NCBI GenBank assembly: GCA_016715075.1
Contig: JADKBK010000007.1
Span: 1-64,000 of the forward strand
DNA from: Bacteroidales bacterium
GTDB taxonomy: Bacteria; Bacteroidota; Bacteroidia; Bacteroidales; VadinHA17
DNA length: 64,000 nucleotides
Direction of reading: 5' to 3'
In this document: piece by piece, positions 34,323-43,026 of the stretch
Numbering within the stretch: the first letter of the stretch is position 1
Layout of the letters: each line of letters starts with the position of its first letter
Notes under the pieces: model-generated
The model's database searches: none
What the model was told of the DNA's origin: nothing
Seen by the model: only the letters and a program-made list of their open reading frames with translations
Made by a program: the position numbers and the translations under genes

Positions 34323-35195
34323 ATGGAACCCAATATGAACATAATTGTTGGAGCAACTGGACAGGTAGGCTCTCACCTAATCAAAAGACTATCCGAAAAA
34401 GGCATTCCTGCAATAGCCTTAGTTCGTAACCCTCAAAAAATTAAAAATTTGAAACTTAAATTTCGGCAAGCTGACTTGTTTAACACAGAACAAGTGATAA
34501 AGTCGTTTGAAGGCATTTCAACTGCATTTTTATTGACACCAGAAAATCCCAGTTCCAATGACATCATTGGAGATACCAAACAGATAATCGAAAATTATAA
34601 AAAAGCGGTTAAAGCAAATGGTGTTAAAAGAATAGTATGCCTGTCTTGTGTTGGGGCTCACAATGAAGGGGAAACAGGTAATATCCTTATGTCAAGATAT
34701 TTAGAGCAAAGCTTTCACAATTTAGACATTGAAAAAATAATTGTTAGACCATCATACTATTTTAGTAATTGGCTTGGTTACTTTGACACTATTCAACAAT
34801 ATGGAGTTTTGCCAACTTTTTTTCCTGAAAACTTAAAAATTGCAATGCACTCACCAATTGACTTGGCAGAATTTCTAGCAGACACCATTGCTAAACCTGT
34901 TCAAGACAAGACAACTAAAATCTATGAATTGGTTGGACAAGAAAAATATTGCTCACTTGACATTGCAAAGGCATTTTCTATTTTAGCAGGGAAAGATGTA
35001 TTCGTACAATCAATTTCAAATGACAAATGGAAAGAAACGCTTTTATCAGTAGGTTTTACAGACAATACTGCTGACAATTTAATTGATATGACACAGGCAG
35101 TAATTGACGGGTTGACAGTTCCTGAGTTTCCCAACGAAACAATAATTCTAAAAACAACGATTAGTGAATATTTGAAACAACAACTTGAAAAATAA
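34323..35195 (+). CDS. NmrA-like NAD(P)-binding oxidoreductase
   Basis: This 290-aa protein has a Rossmann start MNIIVGATGQVGSHLIKRLS with the GxxGxxG turn, the strand IPAIALVRNP, and STAFLLTPENP, as in NmrA/azoreductase-type atypical SDRs (YtfG-like). There is no YxxxK catalytic pair, typical of this branch. It binds NAD(P) and may reduce quinones or act as a redox sensor. A second ATG at 34335 is also possible. It is the last gene of the AraC unit, which ends at a CGCTAAC core. Confidence 0.83.
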   Translation: MEPNMNIIVGATGQVGSHLIKRLSEKGIPAIALVRNPQKIKNLKLKFRQADLFNTEQVIKSFEGISTAFLLTPENPSSNDIIGDTKQIIENYKKAVKANGVKRIVCLSCVGAHNEGETGNILMSRYLEQSFHNLDIEKIIVRPSYYFSNWLGYFDTIQQYGVLPTFFPENLKIAMHSPIDLAEFLADTIAKPVQDKTTKIYELVGQEKYCSLDIAKAFSILAGKDVFVQSISNDKWKETLLSVGFTDNTADNLIDMTQAVIDGLTVPEFPNETIILKTTISEYLKQQLEK

Positions 35196-35203
35196 CAACA
35201 ACC

Positions 35204-35321
35204 CGCTAACAAAGTATATATGCCATATGGGTTTCAGTGTGTATTCAAGCGTTGTAGTCCGCTCAAACTTTCGTGCCGGTGGACAGGAAACTACTCCGCA
35301 ATCCCTTATGGCACGTTAGGT
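35204..35321 (+). repeat. attC-like site, 118 nt, well formed
   Basis: CGCTAAC (35204-35210) and CGTTAGGT with GTTAGGT at 35315-35321 form the cores. Inside, TGCCATATGGG (35221-35231) pairs with CCCTTATGGCA (35303-35313). Core, spacer, arm and variable centre are in the order and size expected of attC. This is the cleanest site in the window. Confidence 0.65.
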
Positions 35322-35344
35322 TTCATGATTTCTATGCAATATTT

Positions 35345-35524
35345 ATGGTTTTATGTATTGTCGGATACATCTTAGCATATTTATTTACCAGTAGAATAGA
35401 GCCAGTACCTATTGCCAGGATTTCCGAATTAGAAAGATCTATTTTTGGATATGTTATATGGGCAGCAATTTGGATTAGCTATTTATTTAAAGGGAAGCGA
35501 CCTCAAGAAACTTTTATCAATTAA
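35345..35524 (+). CDS. Small two-helix membrane protein
   Basis: ATG 35345 starts MVLCIVGYILAYLFTSR, a TM helix, then a polar loop with SELERSIF, then a second helix YVIWAAIWISYLF and a basic tail. The frame stays open further upstream through the attC-like end to 35273, but those codons belong to the recombination site. The protein is 59 aa. No family is recognised. Confidence 0.5.
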   Translation: MVLCIVGYILAYLFTSRIEPVPIARISELERSIFGYVIWAAIWISYLFKGKRPQETFIN

Positions 35525-35550
35525 GAATATTTGAATATAATTAACCACTG

Positions 35551-35810
35551 TGCCCAACAGGCGGTATATGTAACCGCCTGCGGCGGGCCCTGACAGATTG
35601 GTAATGACCCCAAACATCTCACGAGTTTCAAATCATACTTTTTAACATTAACTGAGAAAACAGAGTGATCAAAGACGAAAATTACTAAAGAACTCATTAG
35701 TACTACTGGTGGTAAGGTCGAATGGACCAAAAAAGGTGACTTAATCTATAAAGAATATCTAAAACGTAAGCTAGACAGAGATCAGCCTAGTAATAAGAAA
35801 ACCTAAATAG
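35551..35810 (+). repeat. Cassette-junction repeat AGGCGGTATATGTAA, copy 1
   Basis: GCCCAACAGGCGGTATATG (from 35552) with GCCTGCGGCGGG, then GATTGGTAATGACCCC and CAAACATCTCACGAG, is repeated at 36662-36735 with small changes. Downstream, about 45 codons ending DRDQPSNKKT can be read before 35805 but they have no start, so they may be the tail of a lost gene. Confidence 0.5.
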
Positions 35811-35836
35811 GAAAAATAAAAGAGAACCATTCATAT

Positions 35837-36652
35837 ATGATTAACATTAAGAGTAACATAGACCATAAGGAATTAAAACTAAATGGTTATTCGATTCATT
35901 ATTTTTGTTCCGGAGACTCAACAAAAGAATTGTTAATATTTCTTCATCCAGCATTTGCAGATCATAAATGCTTTGACAAGCAGATTGATTATTTTGCAAA
36001 GGATTATAGAGTTATTACTATTGATATGCTTGGTCATGGATTATCAAAAGCAGATAAAGCTAAAGATAAAATTGATATGACAGTAAGCCATATTGATACA
36101 ATATTAAGATTAGAAGGATATTATAAGGCTCATCTTGTTGGTGTTTCGATTGGTTCATTGATTGCTCAATATTATGGTTTAAAGAATCCTGAAAAAGTCA
36201 TATCAATGACTATATTAGGTGGATATGATATAAATGCAGATAATACTGAGATTTCTAAAGCTCAACGCTCGGAACAGATAAAATGGATTTTTAAAGCATT
36301 GTTTTCAATGAATTCCTTTAGGAGATATGTTGCAAGTGTTTCGGTGTCTGATACTGGAGAGCAAGTTCGATTCTATGAAATGTCAAAAATGTTTACCAGG
36401 AAATCATTTATGATAATGTCTGGACTAAGCAATGTCCTTCAAAAAAGAGATAGTGTAAAATTATCATTTCCATTGTTAATAATGAGTGGCGAAAATGATA
36501 TTGAATTGGCAAAAAAATCAAGCAAAAAATGGCAAGATTCTCAATCAAACAGTAAATATTATTTGATTGAGAATGCTGGTCATTGCGCAAACATGGATAA
36601 TTCTGATAGATTTAATGAGATATTAATGGATTTTATTAAACAAAGAAAATAA
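35837..36652 (+). CDS. Alpha/beta hydrolase
   Basis: The 271-aa protein has the hydrolase fold with LIFLHPAFADHKCFDKQ (oxyanion strand) and the nucleophile elbow GVSIGS with Ser near residue 105. The acidic residue lies in IMSGENDIELA and the His in ENAGHCANMDNS, so the triad is complete. Substrates in this family are esters, lactones or thioesters and cannot be told here. It is the only gene between two copies of the AGGCGGTATATG repeat, so it looks like a cassette cargo. Confidence 0.85.
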   Translation: MINIKSNIDHKELKLNGYSIHYFCSGDSTKELLIFLHPAFADHKCFDKQIDYFAKDYRVITIDMLGHGLSKADKAKDKIDMTVSHIDTILRLEGYYKAHLVGVSIGSLIAQYYGLKNPEKVISMTILGGYDINADNTEISKAQRSEQIKWIFKALFSMNSFRRYVASVSVSDTGEQVRFYEMSKMFTRKSFMIMSGLSNVLQKRDSVKLSFPLLIMSGENDIELAKKSSKKWQDSQSNSKYYLIENAGHCANMDNSDRFNEILMDFIKQRK

Positions 36653-36659
36653 AAAACTG

Positions 36660-36830
36660 TGCACAACAGGCGGTATATGTAATTGCCTGCGGCGGCCTTG
36701 ATAGATTGGTAAGGACCCCAAACATCTTACGAGATGCATTCGGATACTTAACAATGTTTGTCTGCCGGGACAACTTCCTGCCAATAAGACAAAGTCAAAA
36801 GGGCAGCCGGCTAAAGCAAAAGAAAGACTA
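36660..36830 (+). repeat. Cassette-junction repeat AGGCGGTATATGTAA, copy 2
   Basis: CACAACAGGCGGTATATG and GCCTGCGGCGGCC match the copy at 35551. Further on, GGGACAACTTCCTGCC and GACAAAGTCAAAAGGGCAGC resemble the family II interior of the first array (for example GGGACAAAGTCTACGTCGGG at 8998). This links the two accessory segments. Confidence 0.5.
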
Positions 36831-36843
36831 TTGCAGCACAAAC

Positions 36844-37146
36844 ATGGAATATCTGATCCTACTCTCCGGATTTCTTTTCGGTGTCATACTTGTGTTTGAT
36901 CGCTGGGTGTTCAAGAAAAAACGTGAGCGTCGTCGAAACTATTACCAAAACGAGTACATCAAATCGGATGACTGGAAGCGAAAGCGCTATGTAGTTCTCA
37001 AACGAGATAACTGGTACTGTGTTTACTGTGGAGCACCTGCTACCCAAGTCCACCACAAGAAATACGCGAGACGGACCATCGGAAGGGAGCCCATAGAATG
37101 GCTAGTCTCCGGTTGCAAATCATGTCATGAATCTCTTCATAATTAA
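36844..37146 (+). CDS. Membrane-anchored HNH nuclease
   Basis: The protein is 100 aa from ATG 36844. Residues 1-18 are a TM helix, followed by a very basic linker (FKKKRERRRNYYQ). The HNH core has CVYCGAPATQVHHKKYARRT and then CKSCHESLH, giving two CxxC zinc pairs and the HH of the active site. Small HNH proteins cut or nick DNA. The membrane anchor is unusual. The frame extends upstream to 36706 but only through repeat DNA. Confidence 0.82.
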   Translation: MEYLILLSGFLFGVILVFDRWVFKKKRERRRNYYQNEYIKSDDWKRKRYVVLKRDNWYCVYCGAPATQVHHKKYARRTIGREPIEWLVSGCKSCHESLHN

Positions 37147-37173
37147 AGTAGCCAAACATTATTCATAGAAGTA

Positions 37174-37680
37174 TTGTCTATGCGAATAAAATTTATAAAA
37201 AAATACCAGGTTAAAACCTCAAAATCTGTCACAGATATCCTGGATGAAATAAATATCCGAGTGCAGGAACAAAAAGCCAATAAAGTCTCATTTTTGTTCG
37301 ATGTTGTAGACTATAAGAAGTTTAAGATAAGCGATAGACAAATTCAAATTGATACATATAGTAAATTTAGTGGTGCCAGAGGTTCCGGAACAATTACTTT
37401 TGTACTTTCAGATTATCACGATTATACAATGATCGATTGCATAATCGATCCTGATGCATTCACAAGAATAGCATTCTTGGGGATATTTGATTTTTTTAGT
37501 TTAATAATATCTGTTGGGTACTTAATTAGTATGCATAACACTTCTGCAGTAGAAATATTATGCATTACAGGATTCTTTATTGTTACGATTATTTTTGGTT
37601 ATTTATCGATCCTTTTCAATAGAAATAGATTAGAGTGGTATTCCAATGAAATCCTCGAAGATCTTAAAATAACTACCTGA
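37174..37680 (+). CDS. Unknown protein with two membrane helices
   Basis: The 168-aa protein has a soluble N-terminal half (YQVKTSKSVTDILDEINIRV, then a beta-rich stretch with DTYSKFSGARGSGTI) and two hydrophobic helices near residues 95-140. I do not recognise a family. It starts 27 bases after the HNH gene in the same direction, so the two may be co-expressed. Confidence 0.65.
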   Translation: MSMRIKFIKKYQVKTSKSVTDILDEINIRVQEQKANKVSFLFDVVDYKKFKISDRQIQIDTYSKFSGARGSGTITFVLSDYHDYTMIDCIIDPDAFTRIAFLGIFDFFSLIISVGYLISMHNTSAVEILCITGFFIVTIIFGYLSILFNRNRLEWYSNEILEDLKITT

Positions 37681-37692
37681 CAAATATTATGT

Positions 37693-37824
37693 ATGGAAAA
37701 TAAGAAAGAAGCAGCAAGGAAAAAGTCGCTTGGAGAATTAGGTGAACTATTTGCTATTAAAGCATTGGTTGATAAAAAATTTGACAGCATTAGAAATGTC
37801 AATTACAATTTTTTTATTCTCTGA
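37693..37824 (+). pseudogene. Truncated nuclease-like gene start
   Basis: 43 codons, MENKKEAARKKSLGELGELF then AIKALVDKKFDSIRNVN, match the way many DUF3883/Mrr-like nuclease-fold proteins begin (GELGE...A...L). After NYNFFIL the frame ends inside the tRNA-Gln-type repeat, so the repeat has cut the gene off. It begins 12 bases after the previous gene. The family is a guess from a short stretch. Confidence 0.45.
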
Positions 37825-38130
37825 TTTCTGGCATTTAATTTGACCAGGTTTCGAGCCCCCGCGGCAGCCTGGCTCGTTCGCTAGGGGCTGTCTCAAAAGT
37901 CTAAAATTTCTTTTTTTCTCTGTGGCTCTCTGTGACCACTCTGTGGCTCTCTGTGTAACAAATAATTAAGAACTTACACAGAGTCCCTCCCGATAGTTAT
38001 CGGGAAGCTATCGGGAACAGAGATACCACCGGTGGGTCAACACTGAGACTATGTTTTTTAAGCATACTCTTTTTTTATAACATGCTTTCCGGTCTTTACT
38101 GCGACCAGGTTTCGGGCCTCTGCGGCAGAA
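37808..38130 (+). repeat. tRNA-Gln-derived repeats closing the island
   Basis: Bases 37808-37883 repeat 29100-29180 (TTATTCTCTGATTTCTGG, GACCAGGTTTCGAGCC, CAGCCTGGCTCGTTCGCTA). A lone end of the MITE, GGCTGTCTCAAAAGTC, lies at 37886-37901, then CACAGAG repeats, then CCGGTGGGTCAACA at 38029-38042, then a degraded terminator and a third GACCAGGTTTCGGGCC near 38102. No gene is seen between 37825 and 38324. Confidence 0.6.
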
Positions 38131-38324
38131 AGGCACAAAGGATCACAAAGGGAAAGCAGCATTTAAGTAACTTTTTCGACCGCAATCGCTAATTTGGTAT
38201 ATTTACTTTTGCGCAAAACATTGTTCTACGCTCGTTCATAGGCAAATGAGACAATACTTATTGTGCAGCATTTGTAAAATATATTATAACCTTAACCGTT
38301 TTTTGTAAGACAACCCGTCAAAAC

Positions 38325-39115
38325 ATGAACCCGCTATCAATGAAAAAAATTATTCTTTTATTAATATTAATTCCGGTCCTTACTATATATGCCCGGGGAC
38401 AGGAAGAAAAACAAAAATTTCTATACCTGGAAACAGGTTTCGACGGAATAGGGTGTGCAGCACCTGATAAAGAATACATCCGGGCTGTAAATGATCAGAA
38501 TTTTGATTACTATTCTGATGAGATCAGATCATTAATGGCAATCAATTACATAGGGTTAAAATTTGAATACAGAGTACTCAATAATTTGTTTGGAGTATCA
38601 ACAGGTTTACGTTACAGCAGAATGATCACCTCAATCGGAAGAGATTCATATATGTCATCCGGACCAGACTATTTCTATGTAAATTATAATGAATCTGATT
38701 TGATTACTGAATATGCCAGAGTTTGCGAAATTAATCAAAAGGGTGATTATCTTGGAATACCCCTGGAAGTAAGATTATATCCAAAAAAAGAACGTAAAAT
38801 AAAGCTTTATTATAAAGCCGGCATGTCATTTAATCTTAAAGTACATTCAAAGTCTGATATTATTTTTTCAATGAGTCAATGGAACAACATCAGGAAGATA
38901 TAATAAAAGTAATTGAAAATCCAAGTCCGAGCTTTACAACTTTCCATATTGGTCTTGGGATGAAGATTGGCAAATCAGATAAGCCTGGTTTTTCAATTGA
39001 GGCATACACACCCATCGGAGTAAGATTTCCAAAGGGCTCCTACCTTGTCAATCCACTTGCGGGAAGTGGAATTCAATTATCACTGAGTGTCCCTATAAAT
39101 ACCAAAGAACAATGA
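38325..39115 (+). CDS. Outer membrane beta-barrel protein, one frameshift
   Basis: The first part (to about 38875) has a signal peptide, from MKKIILLLILIPVLTIYARG, and barrel-like strands (FLYLETGFDGIG, INYIGLKFEYRVLNNLFGV, STGLRYSR, YYKAGMSFNLKV). After a one-base shift near 38875 the frame from 38879 continues with TFHIGLGMKIGKSDKPGFSI and ends in a strand (GSGIQLSLSVPI). The joined product has about 260 aa, the size of Bacteroidota porin-family proteins. Start may be 38325 or 38340. The stop overlaps the start of the next gene (ATGA). Confidence 0.7.
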
Positions 39116-39729
39116 AACCATATCCTGTAATATTTACTTTTATCCTGTTGATCATTTCCAGCTCATGCAGTAAAGAATATGAGCTCGATAAATCAATCTA
39201 TATCTCTGATAAAGATTATCCAAGTCTGCCAGCCTATACGGAATGGGGATACAATACATTTGGTGCTCTATATGACAGAGAACCATTTGTGAATACGAAT
39301 TACAGTGTCCCGACCAAAATAATCTGTACTGGTGGGAAAACATCCTTTTCACTGAAAGGACATTTGGGAGGATCCGAATATTATTACTATGGGAGTAATG
39401 AAAACCCAATTATTCTGAATTTTGATTTATTGGGCTTTGAGCCGGAAACATTGTCTGATCTTATTGAACTCAATGACACAATAATTGACCTTACAAATCC
39501 GCTTTGTAAAGTCTCCATGGCATCAGATACTGTCAATTACAGTATAACCGTATTAAATGGATCTTTAAATTTCAAGCGAGCGCAAAATCTAATTGTGGAT
39601 AAGCAGCCGTACGAAATAATTTTATCAGGGATATTTGATTTTCAGGCCCTTATCAATAATGAGCCTACAAGTATCTCAATGGGCAGATTTGATGTCGGAA
39701 TAGCTAATGATAATTTTTTTAAGTACTGA
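39112..39729 (+). CDS. Lipoprotein of unknown function
   Basis: The 205-aa protein has the signal peptide IFTFILLIISSSCSKEYE with a lipobox Cys. The mature domain is beta-rich (ICTGGKTSFSLKGHLGGSEY) without a family I know. Its ATG overlaps the stop of the barrel gene, so the two are translated together and may act together at the outer membrane. Confidence 0.7.
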   Translation: MKPYPVIFTFILLIISSSCSKEYELDKSIYISDKDYPSLPAYTEWGYNTFGALYDREPFVNTNYSVPTKIICTGGKTSFSLKGHLGGSEYYYYGSNENPIILNFDLLGFEPETLSDLIELNDTIIDLTNPLCKVSMASDTVNYSITVLNGSLNFKRAQNLIVDKQPYEIILSGIFDFQALINNEPTSISMGRFDVGIANDNFFKY

Positions 39730-39970
39730 ATCTGATGTTTTTGCTTTTGTTCCTGCAACCGGTTCAGATTCGTAAAGAACGCTAAACCTGGGCTTCCGCC
39801 CTACACTCAGGAAAATTGCCGGACCATTCCAGCCAAACCCAGCTCTCCGACTACAACCACTCAGACGTCCGGTCCTTTACATATTTTCCGGCTAACTAAT
39901 AGATAATTTTACTATATTTATGTACAAATGAGTTGCCAACAAATTATCTCTTAACCAATTCCGGAATCAA

Positions 39971-41035
39971 ATGACAAATCGAAGGAAATTCATTCAGCAG
40001 GTGGCAGCTGCTGGTATTGCCAGCAGTTTACCCACATACCTTTATTCACAGGAAAAATCATCACAGAAAATGATCTGGGCTGATCTCATCCATCTGAGTT
40101 ACAATATGTGGGAAGATCATGTACCCCTGAAATACAGGGACGAAAATTTCATCTGCACCACTTGTCAGGAAGCAAGGGAATGGGCCCATGGGTACAGACC
40201 CAATTTAACCTTCGATGAAATGGTTTGGAATGCACTTTTAAAAGAAATGGCAGGAGTGGGAATGAATATGGTAGTCATTGATCTTGGAGATGCGATCAAA
40301 TATGAAAGTCACCCTGAAATAGCTGTTAAGAATGCCTGGACGCCTGAAAAACTGAAAGCTGAATTAGCCAAGATGAGGAAACTGGGTTTGGAACCGATCC
40401 CTAAGCTGAATTTTGCAACCACCCACGATATCTGGCTGGGTAAATACGCCCGAATGGTTTCGTCTGACACTTATTATGCCGTATGCCGTGATCTTATAAA
40501 TGAAGTTATTGCTCTCTTTGATCACCCTCGTTTCTTTCACCTGGGTATGGATGAAGAAACCGCAGCACACCAGGTAAATCAGGACTATGCTGTTATCAGG
40601 CAGAATGACTTATGGTGGGGCGATTTATATTTCTTCATCAGTGAGGTTGAAAAGAATGGCGTGCGTCCATGGATATGGTCCGATTATGCCTGGCATAAAC
40701 CCGAGTTATTTTTCAGAAAGATGCCAAAATCGGTTCTCCAAAGTAACTGGTACTATGGCTCCAATTTTGATATAAACACTCTTTCGGAGCAGGAAAAACC
40801 ATATATAAAATTATACGATGATCTGGAAAAGTACGGATACGATCAGGTACCAACCGGCAGCAACCATTCGGTGGCTGAAAATTTTGAATCAACAGTAGAT
40901 TATTGTAAAAAAGTTATCGATCCTGCCAGACTTTACGGATTTATGACGGCTCCATGGAGACCGACTCTTTCTCCTTGTCAGGACAGACACAAAGAGGCAA
41001 TAAGCCAGGTTGCAAGGGCAATCAAAAAATCTTAA
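39971..41035 (+). CDS. Tat-exported glycosidase-like TIM-barrel protein
   Basis: The start TNRRKFIQQVAAAGIASSLP is a twin-arginine-type signal. The mature part reads as a barrel: MNMVVIDLGDAIKYESHPEI, LGLEPIPKLNFATTHD, and FFHLGMDEETAAH, where paired acidic residues after a strand recall the Asp-Glu pair of GH20 hexosaminidases. WIWSDYAWHKPELFFRK and YGFMTAPWRPT follow. I would call it a putative carbohydrate-active enzyme. The reaction is not proven. It has no close operon partner. The gap 39730-39970 holds an imperfect CCGGACC...GGTCCTT palindrome only. Confidence 0.65.
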   Translation: MTNRRKFIQQVAAAGIASSLPTYLYSQEKSSQKMIWADLIHLSYNMWEDHVPLKYRDENFICTTCQEAREWAHGYRPNLTFDEMVWNALLKEMAGVGMNMVVIDLGDAIKYESHPEIAVKNAWTPEKLKAELAKMRKLGLEPIPKLNFATTHDIWLGKYARMVSSDTYYAVCRDLINEVIALFDHPRFFHLGMDEETAAHQVNQDYAVIRQNDLWWGDLYFFISEVEKNGVRPWIWSDYAWHKPELFFRKMPKSVLQSNWYYGSNFDINTLSEQEKPYIKLYDDLEKYGYDQVPTGSNHSVAENFESTVDYCKKVIDPARLYGFMTAPWRPTLSPCQDRHKEAISQVARAIKKS

Positions 41036-41114
41036 GGCTAAAGAATTCAGGTTAGAAGAGCTCAATATATAATTATCAAATAAAGGTCATTCAGTATTCT
41101 CCGCTGGACTTATT

Positions 41115-42017
41115 TCATTTACCGGCGCCAACACTGACCTCTACCTCAGCTTCCTGTATAATAACGCTATTATAGTTTACCTGAGGTTTAATAATTCTGG
41201 TAATTATCTGTTCCCCCGGCCTCATGGTTTCTACAGGCTTAAATTTTGCAGATACTTTCATTCCCTGAGAATAAGGTTTATTGAGTAGTTCAACCATCTC
41301 ATAACCTTTTTCCCTGAAATTATCCTGAATGCGGTCAACAGCAAATTCAAGCTGTTTTAATCCTTTGGTCTGAGGATCAATACTACTTAAATTCTTTTGA
41401 ATACGAATAATTTCATCAGCGACTTTTAAAGCGAGTGAATGGTCAATATCCTCTGATTCAATTTTTTCTGTCTTTTCTTGTTCCTTCTGAAAACCAAGTG
41501 AAAAGAACATCTGATTGTCGAGTTTTGAAATATCTTCGCGGATAGCCGAAGTTGTATTTTTTATCTGGTCTGACAATTCTGTTTTCAGAGATATTAACCT
41601 GCTTCTTATCCAGATGAAAAGAATTGCCGGAAACAATAAAATCGCTGCAATAGCAAGGATCCAGTATATATTAATATTGTTAACTCTTTTGCTTAAAGCC
41701 GTAATATCAGAATCTGATTTATCGCTTAGTTGCCGGATCTGAGATTCCAGTTTTACTGCCACCTCCTTTAAGTTACTGTTGGTAAAAGCTAATTCATTTT
41801 TCAAAACATCCATGCTGTCAACAGTGGAGGAGAGCTTCCCTTCAAGTTTTTTAATGCTTGAATTAGCCGTAATGACCTGTTTTGACAATCTGGAATTAAG
41901 GTTCTTAAGATCCGTGATCTGGCTTTGAAGCTGCTGAATACTGTCAATATTAGTTTGGGCTGCTGAAACAGTACTTAATAGTGCAATCACTCCTAATATC
42001 AATATTGTCTTTCTCAT
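41115..42017 (-). CDS. Coiled-coil membrane protein with conserved C-terminal domain
   Basis: The protein is 300 aa: a signal peptide, a coiled coil of about 90 residues (SIQQLQSQITDLKNLNSRLS), one TM helix (INIYWILAIAAILLFPAILF), a charged linker, and a C-terminal domain with MVELLNKPYSQGMKVSAKFK and GEQIITRIIKPQVNYNSVII. The C-terminal domain appears conserved and is faintly like GrpE-type helical/beta caps, but I cannot name it. The topology puts the coiled coil outside and the conserved domain inside the cell. Confidence 0.65.
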   Translation of the reverse strand: MRKTILILGVIALLSTVSAAQTNIDSIQQLQSQITDLKNLNSRLSKQVITANSSIKKLEGKLSSTVDSMDVLKNELAFTNSNLKEVAVKLESQIRQLSDKSDSDITALSKRVNNINIYWILAIAAILLFPAILFIWIRSRLISLKTELSDQIKNTTSAIREDISKLDNQMFFSLGFQKEQEKTEKIESEDIDHSLALKVADEIIRIQKNLSSIDPQTKGLKQLEFAVDRIQDNFREKGYEMVELLNKPYSQGMKVSAKFKPVETMRPGEQIITRIIKPQVNYNSVIIQEAEVEVSVGAGK

Positions 42018-42365
42018 CTTATCAGAATTGTAAATATTATAGAAAGTTACTAAATGATTTATATTATCAATGGTTTAGATTTCAACAGGTTTGCTAAAAT
42101 AAAAATTGTATTTCGATATAATTAAATAAGCGGTTATTCCAAAATTAATCATTTGTATGGATTAATCATTTCACTTAAGGAAAAAAGCTTCTTATCTTCA
42201 GCTGGTACTGAAGCATTCTCTTTTACACTCCAATACAATCAGCGGAGAGTGTTTATGACAGAACTATTTTATAACTTTATCATGATAAACCGGCTTCCTC
42301 AGAAGCCAAACCTCAGAGGCATATATCAGCTATCAGCAATTCATCATATAATAAACCTTTGTAAA

Positions 42366-42962
42366 ATGCAAACTGAAAAGGAAAAGAGTCTTCACGGAAA
42401 ACTATATAAAGCTTCAGACACAGAACTTTTTACAGCAAGACAATTTACAAAAGAGCTGATTTTCAGGTTTAACTCACTGCCTCCATCAGAAGTTGACAGC
42501 AGGAATGAAATAATAAGGCAGCTTTTCTGTAAAACCGGTGAAAAATTCATCATTGAACCGCCGTTTCATTGTGATTATGGATCCAATATTACAATAGGCA
42601 ATAATTTTTATTCCAACTTTAACCTTGTAATTCTCGATTGTGCACAGGTCCTGATCGGCGATAATGTTCTCATAGGTCCTGATGTAGGAATTTATGCTGC
42701 AAGCCACCCTGTACATCATGAGTTGAGAAGCCAGGAGTATGAATTTGCCTTTCCGGTATACATAGGGAATGATGTATGGATCGGCGGTAATGCAGTGATC
42801 AACCCGGGTATAACAATCGGAGATAATTCAGTTATAGGCTCTGGCAGTGTAGTGACCAGGGATATACCTGCCAATGTTGTTGCTGCGGGAAATCCCTGCA
42901 GGGTAATAAGAGAGATAAGTGCGAAAGACAAAATTTACTATTTCAGAAACTTCAGAGTATGA
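42366..42962 (+). CDS. Maltose O-acetyltransferase-type sugar acetyltransferase
   Basis: I use ATG 42366 (MQTEKEKSLHGKLYKASDTE), the normal start of the Maa/LacA family, giving 198 aa. The frame is open upstream but unlike the family. After the Mac domain come left-handed beta-helix hexapeptides (NITIGNNFYSNFNLVILDCA, VLIGDNVLIGPDVGIYAASH with the catalytic His, VYIGNDVWIGGNAVINPGIT, IGSGSVVTRDIPANVVAAGN). It acetylates sugars with acetyl-CoA as a trimer. The 348-base gap 42018-42365 shows no other gene. Confidence 0.9.
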   Translation: MQTEKEKSLHGKLYKASDTELFTARQFTKELIFRFNSLPPSEVDSRNEIIRQLFCKTGEKFIIEPPFHCDYGSNITIGNNFYSNFNLVILDCAQVLIGDNVLIGPDVGIYAASHPVHHELRSQEYEFAFPVYIGNDVWIGGNAVINPGITIGDNSVIGSGSVVTRDIPANVVAAGNPCRVIREISAKDKIYYFRNFRV

Positions 42963-43026
42963 TCTCACACTTTGAGCTCATGTGTTCTGCGTTTTAAGTA
43001 ATAGTCAGATTGGAGTATGTTTTTGG

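Noticed and set aside
35640..35805. Small gene ending DRDQPSNKKT
   Set aside because: There is an in-frame stop just upstream and no usable start. It may be a tail fragment.
42153..42365. 71-codon extension of the maltose acetyltransferase
   Set aside because: The sequence is unlike the family, which starts at MQTEKEK.
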